A stretch of DNA of 64,000 nt from Pyrus communis (lineage: Eukaryota > Streptophyta > Magnoliopsida > Rosales > Rosaceae), in NCBI RefSeq assembly GCF_963583255.1, contig NC_084817.1, forward strand, positions 14,700,121 to 14,764,120, read 5' to 3'. Positions 30,967-40,735 of this stretch are shown here, in pieces; the stretch's first letter is position 1, and each line of letters starts with the position of its first letter. Made by a program: the position numbers and the translations under genes. Below the pieces are notes generated by a model. The model was not told where the DNA came from. It ran no database searches and was given only the letters and a program-made list of their open reading frames with translations.

Positions 30967-31638
30967 ATGGCAAACTCATCGAACCTTAGCTTGGAATTGA
31001 GCCTTAGCAGTGATACGGGCGCGCCGCGTCAAGGTAACGTATGGCGCCCTTCTTTCTTATCTTCTAACGGTCTTCTTACAGGTGAAGACTCCGTGATGCA
31101 GGACGCCACAACAGCTACAATAGTAGCTAGGAACCTCCTCACTCCAAAAGATAGTAGGCTGCTGTCAGGACGGTCCGATGAGTTGGCCGTTCAAGAGTCC
31201 CTCGCACTTAGTGTTCAGTGTGCGAGTTCTGTGTCCAACATGGGCCAACGCCTGCTTGCCCGCTCCCGTCAGGTGGAATCATTGATGGCAGAGGTGGAGA
31301 GTCTTAAGCAAGAGATCCAGCAGCTTAAGTACGAGAATAGAAGTTTGCATGTGCTTGCAAATAACTATTCGTCGGGCATGAAGAGAAAGCTTGATGAGCT
31401 GCAAGAATCTGAGGGTCGAATTCACAGTGACCGTCAAAGGCTTGCGGCTTGTCTCCAGAGGCACCTTTTTCCTGGGTCATCCAGCGCTTGGCCAAGTATT
31501 GAGGCCTGGAATGCTCTAGCTCCGATGGCTTCCGCTCCGATGCCTCCCGCTTCTGCGCCTTCCGCTCCTATGCCTTCCACTTCTATTCCTTCTGCTTCGA
31601 CGCCTCGTAGCGGGGCTTCACGTAAACATCCTCTGTGA
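30967..31638 (+). CDS. Antisense coiled-coil ORF of B
   Basis: The 223-residue frame is homologous to X1 17930-18631. The N-terminal 150 residues are almost identical. The C-terminal PSAPM repeat is shorter and diverged. Differences from X1 include both silent and replacement changes (for example RLTSD against SLSSD), with no frameshift. It ends 30 nt before a poly(T) tract and 66 nt before the stop of the mini-gag on the other strand, so the two genes converge. The function is unknown. Confidence 0.6.
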   Translation: MANSSNLSLELSLSSDTGAPRQGNVWRPSFLSSNGLLTGEDSVMQDATTATIVARNLLTPKDSRLLSGRSDELAVQESLALSVQCASSVSNMGQRLLARSRQVESLMAEVESLKQEIQQLKYENRSLHVLANNYSSGMKRKLDELQESEGRIHSDRQRLAACLQRHLFPGSSSAWPSIEAWNALAPMASAPMPPASAPSAPMPSTSIPSASTPRSGASRKHPL

Positions 31639-31704
31639 AAGCTCCATCTTTCTCCATGTTTAGTATCTTTTTTTTTTTTTTTTTTTTTTTTTACATAAAT
31701 AAAA

Positions 31705-33039
31705 TCAAACGGCATGGAATTTATCTTTGAATGGGCGGTGATACTTGAAATGATCCGGTAATAGTTTAAATTCCAGATTGGGTGCCTGAATCATTAACCA
31801 CATGTTAGTATAAAAGAAAATTGAAATTCGGGGAGGCGGCTTACCTGTGTGCTCCAAAATGAACTCCAGAATAAACACCCCTTCGAAAGTTATGACCTGT
31901 CCCGTGTCATAAAATCCAACTTCCTTGGGAATTGTGGTTTCAAATATGTCCTCTTTGATGCCTTCTACATCTTCTCCAGCCACTACCTTCTCTTGAATCA
32001 TTCTTCTTGGTGTACAAAGTCCTTTGAAGAATTCAACACCATCTAAAACTTGCTGTGTTGCACCAAGAATTTGAATAGCATTTTGCACCTTTGGGAAGGC
32101 TTCCACGATGTCCTTTTTACTCTCTTCTTGGTTGGGAATCAAAAACCTGCTAGGAAAAGGGACACTGGGTGGAATAACATCAGAATAACATGGAATTGGG
32201 ACGTCCTTACTGGTGGTGGGTGGTTTAGAGGGCTTAGGGGGCTGCGGCAAGGGTTGTTCTACCCTTGCCGTGTGCATGTCTTCTTCCTCCTCCTCAATTA
32301 GCAGCTCTTCATCCACTTCTAGGCTATGTTTGGACATTTTTAGGTCAGCTCCAACCTCCATAGCACTTCCCAAAGTGATAGCATTATGGATTTCAAAATC
32401 TTCCTTCGAGTTTTCAATAGTTGAGTTGGAGAGTTCACTTTGCTCTTGAATTTGTTTCATGAACTCCATAATCTGCCCAAATTGCTCGTCCAATTTACCC
32501 AACTTCTTGTCTTGATTTTGTTCGTCCTGCGTCAAAGAGGTTAGTAATTGAAAATTTTTATCATTATCCATGGACATACTTGAACTTGATTGGAATTGTT
32601 GTGGGGGAGGTTGTGGTGGCTGCATAGGTATTGTATTGAACTCCTCATATGGTTGCCAATATGCTTCTTGTTGAGCCTCCTTGGCTTGATTTTGTGACCC
32701 CTGCGCCAAAGAATTTATTTCATTAAGATTTTGATTATAATCTATTGGCGAACTTGAATTTAATTGAGCATATTGCATATGAAGTTGTGGTGGCTGCATA
32801 GGTCTTGAATAGAACTCCTCATATGGTTGCCAATATGCTTCACGTTGAACTTGTTGATCTTCCCACCATATAGAGTTTGAATGATCCCTCCAATCTCTTT
32901 GTGGACATTGATTGGCTTGAAATCCTTGCCTATATGAAGCACCAAATGTAGGGACACTCTGCATTGTGGTCCTTTCGGCATACGGCGACAATTTAGAAGT
33001 AAGATTTGCCAATTGAGCTTGAATGCTAGCAAAATCCAT
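31705..33039 (-). CDS. B mini-gag: gag-derived ORF lacking capsid, zinc knuckle and enzymes
   Basis: The 444-residue frame starts about 150 nt after the PBS with MDFASIQAQLANLTSKL, equivalent to A1 Gag near residue 290. It has a Q/Y-rich part with an internal repeat (YWQPYEEF twice), a linker related to A1 residues 430-600 and a C-terminal piece related to the pre-RT region of Pol (LEFKLLPDHFKYH). The capsid domain, CCHC, protease, RT and integrase are absent. T has the same architecture, so this shortened gene was inherited, not made by local decay. It may serve as an RNA-binding or decoy Gag (speculative). Confidence 0.75.
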   Translation of the reverse strand: MDFASIQAQLANLTSKLSPYAERTTMQSVPTFGASYRQGFQANQCPQRDWRDHSNSIWWEDQQVQREAYWQPYEEFYSRPMQPPQLHMQYAQLNSSSPIDYNQNLNEINSLAQGSQNQAKEAQQEAYWQPYEEFNTIPMQPPQPPPQQFQSSSSMSMDNDKNFQLLTSLTQDEQNQDKKLGKLDEQFGQIMEFMKQIQEQSELSNSTIENSKEDFEIHNAITLGSAMEVGADLKMSKHSLEVDEELLIEEEEEDMHTARVEQPLPQPPKPSKPPTTSKDVPIPCYSDVIPPSVPFPSRFLIPNQEESKKDIVEAFPKVQNAIQILGATQQVLDGVEFFKGLCTPRRMIQEKVVAGEDVEGIKEDIFETTIPKEVGFYDTGQVITFEGVFILEFILEHTGKPPPRISIFFYTNMWLMIQAPNLEFKLLPDHFKYHRPFKDKFHAV

Positions 33040-33171
33040 ATCTTACTTCTCTAGTACCTAAAATCAAAGAAAGAGAACTAAATCAAATATCAAAAGTAAC
33101 AACAAACAAAGAAAACAACACTAAGTTAGAAACTAAAACGAAAACAACTAAACCAAAAAGAAAAGAACCAA

Positions 33172-33209
33172 GGGATTAGCAAAGTTGCTAATCCCCGGCA
33201 ACGGCGCCA
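33172..33209 (-). other. B PBS (tRNA-Asp type) with overlapping stem-loop
   Basis: PBS 33191-33209 is identical to A1. The stem GGGATTAGCAA/TTGCTAATCCC is perfect, with loop AG instead of TT. Confidence 0.9.
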
Positions 33210-33214
33210 AAATT

Positions 33215-35165
33215 TGATGCGAGTTTTATACGCGCACAAATTAAACCCTCTTTTTGTCAAATTGTAGTATAGGTGCAAGTAGGGATCGTTCTGGACCGGG
33301 GATTAGGAGGGATTGTTAATCTCTTGGAAACTGACTTAAAAACGTAAAAACAATATAAAACACTAAACTAGACTCAAAGAATTCAAAAATACTTTAAAAC
33401 ATAAACTAAACAGATTCTAACAAGTTCAAAAGACTCAAAACTCTTAAAAACACAAACTAAATTGATTTCTAACTAATTTGACATTAAAGTAAAGGGGGAT
33501 TTAGGTTTTGACAAAATTAAACTAAATGAACAAATTGCAATTAAAACAGAATGTAAATATGAATGTGAATAAAATATGGATGATGGAATAGCCAAGGGGT
33601 TCTTCTCCACACATGTTACACTTGCATACAAGATTGATTCTCAGTTGGTCTTTCGATAAATTATGAAACTCAACGCCCCGGGTTAATTAGGTCCGCTTAA
33701 ATTAACCATCAAGTTTTCCTTAAGTTAATGAATTGGATGGGTTAGCGCAACGCAATTCACCACATTCTCCAAAAGTCCTTTACGTGAACAGCACAATAAA
33801 GATACAATCAAAGATCATTAAGCATTATGAAAACTATAAGTGTTGACGAGGCATTCGTTACTATGATGAGCATGAAACTCGTGCCAAGAATTCATTTAAC
33901 GCGATTGTTTATAAGCAACCTCCACTACTTGTGAATATAAGTTCATAACGATTAGGTGAAATTCACTTATATTCTAGCGTCATATTTATGCATGAAAATT
34001 AAGCGCGCATTCTTAATAAACATTCATAAATAAGTTATCAATCAAACGGTTAAACAAATTGAATCCACAACTTATGAAATTCCAACGAAAGTTAATCAAT
34101 TCATATTGCAAATATAAACATAGTTTCGAATCACCCCCTAGCTAAAGGGGGTTTAGTTCCTCATAACTTTGAAATCAAAGAAACACCTAAACATTCCAAC
34201 AACTCAAACTTGAATTGTATGAACGTTTAGGCACTCTTCTCTTCCATTCCTCATACGTACAAAACAAAGAGAATTGAATTTAAACTTTGAAATCAAAGAA
34301 ACACCTAAACATTCCAACAACTCAAACTTGAATTGTATGAACGTTTAGGCCCTCTTATCTTCCTCGTTGTTGTAGCACAAGGTCTAAGGTGAGGTTTGGG
34401 GAATTATGGAAATGGATGAGGAATGGTGGAAGGGGGACTCACGGTTTGGATTCTAAGGGGAAGATGGGAAGCTCACGGCTAGGGAATAATGGAAGTGTTT
34501 GAGGGGTGTTGTGTTGTGAATGAGATGTTTTTGAATGAATGAATGCAAGGGTATTTATAGGAGTAGTGGAGGGAACATATGGCTATGTCATTTGTAGGTG
34601 AAGTAGGTGGATGTTGTAGGTGAAGTAGGTGGATGTTGTAGGTGATTATGAGTGATAAGTGATAAGTGTATGATATGTTAAGTGATAAGTGAATGATTAT
34701 GATAAGTGATAAATGAATGTATGATATGATAAGTGGTGAATGATATGTGGTGAATGATAAGTGGTAGTGTTTAAGTATTTAAAATAGGGAACAAAGCCCT
34801 TCCTTGCATGGCAAGGAAGGGAGACACAAGGAAACACACAACAATGTCCTAAGGTTGCTAGGAATGTTGTTTTTGTGTTCTAAAATGCGTAGGAATTTTC
34901 AATGATGCTCAAACATGAGGTCTTTTTAGGATTTAACTTTCCTACTTCAAGTCTTCAATTTCGTCCATCCTTTTGGCTCCAAGCATATGATATCCATTCC
35001 AATCTCTAATTTGCTCCAAAAGGCTCCAAAAGGCATCCTTTTGCATACTTTGCCCTTAGAACCTGAAAACACACAAAAGAAGCATAAAGAACTAAAATAA
35101 CTAAAGAAACATAACGTAAATGTACGAGAACAAGCCATTTAAGTCGCATAAATATGCTTCTACCA
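33215..35165 (-). repeat. B 5' LTR
   Basis: It is 1951 bp. It has two leader hairpins (34186-34231 and 34305-34350, reversed). The U3 has almost no TGCATGTG words; instead a GTAGGTGGATGTT minisatellite and ATAAGTG repeats occupy 34595-34770. Confidence 0.92.
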
Positions 35166-37957
35166 GTCCACCCAATGGCTGTTTTGTGCTCTTTGAGAAC
35201 CCTCACCAACTTCTCCTCCTCTTGTTCCGTGAGTGATGAAGCTATAATGACGGGCAATGTGTCTTGCTCTCCCAAAAACACATACTTCAAGTGATTTGGC
35301 AACGGTTTGAGCTCAAGGGTAGGTGGTTGTTCTATAGAAGGAAGCAACTTATTAGTTGAAATTGGAATGGAAATTGGACTAGGGGACTTACCTTGGAGCC
35401 GTGGCAATGACTCTAGGGCTGCCACGGTCTCTATTACATCTTCATCAAAGGCCACGGCATAATTGTTCATTTGTATGCCGTGGGTTGCTATGGTGCCATT
35501 CATGTGACCCTTCATTTCCATGCCATTTGTAATGACCGTTTCAAGTGCATCGCCATGTAATTGATCAAGGTGTGCCTGCGCCAAAGAATCAAGAATATCA
35601 ATAGAGAAACATGAGTGATCATCTTTAGGAAATCTCATAGTTTCAGAAATATTAAAATCAATCACTTCCCCATCGAATTCCATTGTTAAAGTGCCTTTAA
35701 ACACGTCTATCTTAGTTCGGGCTGTCTTCATGAATGGCCTCCCAAGAAGAATCGGCAAGGATGGAGCATGGGTGGTTTCCTCCATTTTAAGGACATAGAA
35801 ATCCGCCGGGAAGATCAAATTATTCACCTGCACTAAGACATCTTCCAATACGCCCTTTGGATAGGCATTAGATCTATCGGCCAACTGAATAATCACACCA
35901 TCATTTTTCAAGTCACCAAGGTTCATTGAAGCATAAATAGAGTATGGCATGACGTTAATTGAAGCTCCTAAGTCTAACATAGCATGTTCGAACTTAGTTT
36001 GACCAATAATACAAGGGATTGTAAAGCTACCTGGATCTTTGCACTTTGGTGGTAACTTTCTTTGTAAAACAGCGGAAACGTTCTCACTTACCCTTACTAC
36101 CTCTTTATGTGACGCCCTCTTCCTTGTAGTGCACAATTCCTTTAAGAACTTAGCGTATTTGGGCACTTGCTTTATGGCATCTAGGAGCGGGATATTGACT
36201 TGAACTTTCCTAAACGTCTCAAGAATGTCCTTCTCATGCTCCTCCTTCTTTGTTTGCAAAAATCTGTGAGGAAAAGGCACGTTTAGTGGAATAGAACTTG
36301 ACAAAGTCGAATTTGGACTTACCTTAGGCGTGTTGGACGGTTTTGGCACAATAGGGGGCTGCGGCAAAGTTTCTTTCACCCTTGCCGTGGCCTTCTTTGC
36401 TTGTTCCTCCTCTTCTTGCAGCAACATGTCCTCTTCTTGACTTGTTTTGGATGGCCTTGAGGTGGTTCCGACCTCCTTACCACTTCTCAACATGATTGCC
36501 TTGGCAGATTCGCACCCTCCCCTTGGATTGACAACGGTTGAGCTAGGGAGCTTGCCTTTGTCTCGGAATTGTCCTACAAATTCCGCAATCTGCCCAATTT
36601 GTTTCTCCAAGTGATCCACCCTTTTGTCTTGGTTTTGCATGGCTTTGGTTTGATCCTCTTGCCCCTGAGACAAATTGGTAAGTAATTTAAGAAGTGTTTC
36701 ATTGCCCAACGACGTACCTTGATTGTTTTGGGCAGGTTGTGCTTGGTTTGGATTGGGGCCGAATGGCTTGGTGTAGAACCCCGGGGGTTGTTGTCTAAAG
36801 CCTCCTTGTTGTTGAGGTTGTTGAGGTTGTTGAGGTTCCCTCCACTTGAAGTTTGGATGGTCTCTCCAACCCGGATTGTATGTGTTGGAATATGGATCAT
36901 TCCTTGGTTGATTGTGGCTCGGAAATCCAATGGCATTTGCACTCTCCCATCCCCCATTCTCAATCAATTGAGGGCATTTTTCCGAAGGGTGTCCTTGGAT
37001 AGAACATACACCACATACAATCGGTCCTTGTATCTTCATTCCTTCGGCCATCTGAGACACAATAGAAGTAAGATTAGCTATCTGAGATTGAATATCGGAT
37101 TGAGAACTTACCTCATTCAAGTGTTGTCGTGGGGGGTCCCTTTGCCCAAGTCCTTCATATTGTTGTGCATTTAGAGCACGGTTTGCAATTAGGGTCTTGG
37201 CTGACATAGGAGTTTTGTCCACCAATGCACCTCCCGCCGAAGCATCGAGCATTTGCCTTTCAATGGGAAGAAGGCCCTCATAGAAATATTGAAGGAGAAG
37301 CTCCTCCTTCATTTGATGTTGAGGACATGATGCAACAAGGGCTTTAAAACGCTCGTAGTATGCCGGAAAAGATTCTCCTTGACTTTGTTGGATTCCGCTA
37401 ATTTTCTTCCTCAAGAGAATGACTCTTGAAGTAGGGAAGAACTTCTCCAAGAACGCTCTCTTCATGCTCTCCCAAGAAGTAACGGTCCCGGGTGCCAATT
37501 CATAAAGCCAATCCTTAGCCTTTTCCACAAGAGAGAATGGAAAAGCTTTCATCATTAGAATGTTCCCATCGACATTTATGGGTGTCATGCTCGAACAAAC
37601 AACCTCGAACTCCTTGAGATGCTTGTTGGGATCTTCCATGGAAAGCCCATGGTATTTCGGAATGTGGTGCAACAAGCTTGACTTCAACTCGAATTCATCG
37701 GTCTTGCCTTGGGCAGCCACGGGGTATTGAATGCATAATGGTGCGGCATTGGTCAACCCCGAGGCCGAAAGCTCTTTAATGGTCCGATTGTCCGCTGCCA
37801 TAACTTCTTCTTCCATACTTTCAAACTCAGATTCGGCCTCTGAACTTGAACTAGGTTCACTAGGTTCGGGATGTTTCCTCTTTCTTCTCAAATCACGTTC
37901 AAAATCGTCGTTAAAGTCCAAGATATGTGCATGCACAGTTTGAGAACTCCGCGTCAT
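35166..37957 (-). pseudogene. gag: A2 Gag-protease, truncated before RT
   Basis: The frame matches A1 Gag closely, with one extra QQP in the Q-rich linker. The codon at the A1 amber position is CAG, so gag and protease read through in one frame. Capsid, CCHC and protease active site DLGAS are intact. About 930 codons belong to the element; the frame then runs into B LTR sequence and stops at 35006. All enzymes after protease are missing. It could in principle still make Gag and protease. Confidence 0.9.
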
Positions 37958-38038
37958 GCACTAGTACCTAAACCAAGAAAACAAAACAAAATAAGAAAAC
38001 TAGGTAAATTACACTAAAAACATACGGCAAAAACACAA

Positions 38039-38076
38039 GGGATTGGCAATTTTGCTAATCCCCGGCAACGGCGCCA
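38039..38076 (-). other. A2 PBS with overlapping stem-loop
   Basis: PBS 38058-38076 is identical to A1. The stem has one G-T pair (GGGATTGGCAA). Confidence 0.9.
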
Positions 38077-38081
38077 AAATT

Positions 38082-40191
38082 TGATGCGAGATTTATACGC
38101 ACACAAATTATACCCTCTTTTTATCAATTGTAGTAAGTATGTAAGTAGGGATCGTTCTTAACCGGGGATTAGGAGGGATTGCAAATCACTTGGAAACTGA
38201 CTTAAAAACGTAAAATAAAGTTTAGAACACTCAACTAGACTCAAAGAATGCGAAACTAAACGCCTAAAACACTAAAACAAACCAAAAGGCTCAAACATCA
38301 CCCAAAACACTCAAAACTACATTAAAAACACTTTCTCGGCAGTTTTGAGCACTTTGGTGAATTTGGACGAATTTGTGTAATAAATTGAATCAAAACACTT
38401 ATAAACACACACTAAGACACTTTCTAACTAAATTGGACACTAAAGTAAAGGGGGATTTTGTCTTGATGAGATTTGAAATAACGAAACAAGATAACAAACT
38501 AGGCAGATTGTAAAAACGAATTTCTTAAAAACAAGATAATGGATGGATTAGTTAGAGGTCCATTCTCCACACATGACACATTTGTATATGAATCGATTCT
38601 CCAATTGCTTTTCATTAACTATGATGCTCAACACCCCAAGTTAACCGTGATGCACTAATTAACTCTCAAATTTTCCTTATGTTATTGAATTGGATGATGC
38701 ATGCGACAATTCAAATCATTCTCCAATGGTTCTCAACATGAATGCATAGAAGAGATACAATGAGAGATCATGATGCTCTATGAAAATTATAAGTGTTGAC
38801 GAGGCAATTGTAACTATGAATGCATGATACTCTTGCCAAGAATTCAATTAACGCGGTTGTGACTAGCAACCTTCACTACTCATGTTTATAAACTTGTGAC
38901 GATTAGGTGAAACTCGTTTATAAACTAGCATCGAGTTTATGCATGAAGACTAAGTATGCATCCCTAATCAACATACAAAAACAAGTTTTTAATAAACATG
39001 ATAATTGAATTACAATCACAACTTAACAAATCACAATTGGAAGAAATCAACTCATATTTCAAACATGTTCATGGCTTCAAACTTTCCCCTAACTAATTAG
39101 GGGTTTAGCCACTCATGATTACAACAAACTTAGAGAGTAATAACAAAGTAAACATTGAAATCAAGGAAAGGAAGTACACCTAAAAATTCCAACAACTCAA
39201 ACTTGAATTGTATGAACGTTTAGGCCTCTTCTCCTCCTCTTTGTTGTTGCGGCACAAGGGGTTTTGGTGAGTTTTGGGGGTTATGGATGATGTAGAATGA
39301 TGTGTTTAGGGTAGGGATGGATGTAGGGGAAGGCAAGGAGTGTTTTTGGGCAGAAAATATGAAGAATGGTGAAGTATGGCAGTGTTAGAGAGAGGGAATG
39401 AATTTCTAGCGTGAATGAATGTGTATATGAGATGGTTTTCTGAATATGGAAGAGTTAGTGATTTGTGGCTGCAATGGATGCTTATTTATAGGTGAAAAGA
39501 GGGAACATGACAGCTAGGAACTTGGTGGAAAGCTGGAAATGCATGTGGAGTGGCTGAAATTGTAAGGGGAATGCATGTGGAAATGATAGAATGTGTTGAT
39601 GTGCAATGATGAATTGGGATGGCTGAAAATCTGGAGTGGGAATGCATGTGGGTGTTTGGTGGCTGAAATGATGAAGGGGGAAGTGCATGTGGCTGCAATG
39701 GTAAAGGGGGAAGTGCATGTGGCTGCAATGGTAAAGGATGGTGGTGCAATGATGAAAGAACAAGTGCATGTGGCTGAATTGGTGGTGAATGATTATGAAT
39801 GATTATGAATGCATGTGGATAAAAGAGGGGATATGGCTGCAAGGTTAAAGGGCTAAGGTTTAAGTACATAGAATGGGCCTAAAATAGGGTGGTTTGCATG
39901 GCAAGGGAAGGGGAGAAGGGATAAGCCATGGCAAGGTTATCTAATTGGGCTAGGGCCATTGTTTTGTGTCCTAAAGTGCCTCAATTTCGTCCAACACCTT
40001 GGCTCCAAACATAAGCTATCCATTCCAAGCCCAATTTTGCTCCAAAATGCTCCAAAATGCACCTTTTTGCTTCCTTAGCCATATGAACCTAGAAACACAC
40101 GAAAATGGCATAAAGGACTAAAATAACTAAAGAAACATAACGTAAATGCACGAGAACAAGCCATTTAAGTCGCATGAATATGCTCCTATCA
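38082..40191 (-). repeat. A2 5' LTR
   Basis: It is 2110 bp and very close to the A1 LTRs, but keeps the 32-bp segment missing from the A1 5' LTR. It ends GCTCCTATCA, followed by GAACT. Confidence 0.94.
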
Positions 40192-40605
40192 GAACTCCGC
40201 GATCTGCCCAATTTGCTTTTCCAAGAGGTCCAACCTTTGTGGTGTCTGCATAGGCGTTGAATAGAACTCCTCATATGGCTGCCAATATCCTTCTTGTTGA
40301 GCCTCATTCTCTTGATTTTGTGAGCCCTGCACCAAACAAATTAATTCATTAAGCTTTTGATTATAATCTATTGACGAACTTGAATTTGGTTGGGCATATT
40401 GAATATGAGGTTGTGGTGGCTGCCAATATTCTTCTTCTTGAACATGTTGAGCTTCCCACCACATAGAGTTTGAATGATCACTCCAATCTGAATTGTAAGT
40501 ATTGGAAAACACGTTATTCCTTGATTGAAGATCAAATATATCAACGCTTTGCATTTGGGACCGTTCCATGAGCTGTGACAAAAGAGAAGCATTATCAAGT
40601 GCCAT
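40192..40605 (-). pseudogene. T gag-like ORF, upstream half
   Basis: It starts MALDNASLLSQL and contains the YWQPYEEFYS motif shared with B. It is split from 25983-26649 by A2. It is shorter than B in the Q/Y-rich part. The leader between ATG and PBS is about 106 nt. Confidence 0.78.
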
Positions 40606-40692
40606 GTTGTTCTTCTCTAGTACTTGAATTCAACAAATAAAACACAAATCAAAAACTAAAACTAAAATACATAACAGAAACGAACAATCCAA

Positions 40693-40730
40693 GAGATTAG
40701 CAAATTTGCTAATCCCCGGCAACGGCGCCA
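40693..40730 (-). other. T PBS with overlapping stem-loop
   Basis: PBS is at 40712-40730. The hairpin's outer arm has one mismatch (GAGATTAGCAA). Confidence 0.88.
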
Positions 40731-40735
40731 AAATT

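Larger units (their letters stand above)
27421..35165 (-). mobile_element. B: non-autonomous X-type element with mini-gag and antisense ORF
   Basis: From the 5' side it has an LTR (33215-35165), PBS (33191-33209), a 444-codon gag-derived ORF, the antisense coiled-coil ORF with its upstream module, a 3' noncoding region, PPT (27972-27987) and a truncated 3' LTR (27421-27971). It is the most complete example of the X family here. Right flank GTCCA continues A2 pol; the left duplication is lost in the deletion. Confidence 0.88.
26650..40191 (-). mobile_element. A2: second Athila-like element, carrying element B and a large deletion
   Basis: GAACT flanks both ends (26645-26649, 40192-40196). The 5' LTR, PBS and gag-protease region are intact. 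RT, RNase H, integrase, the 3' noncoding part and most of the 3' LTR are missing. In their place is element B plus a junction at 27420. B probably inserted in pol near a GTCCA site; a later deletion removed A2 sequence and the outer part of B's 3' LTR. Confidence 0.88.
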
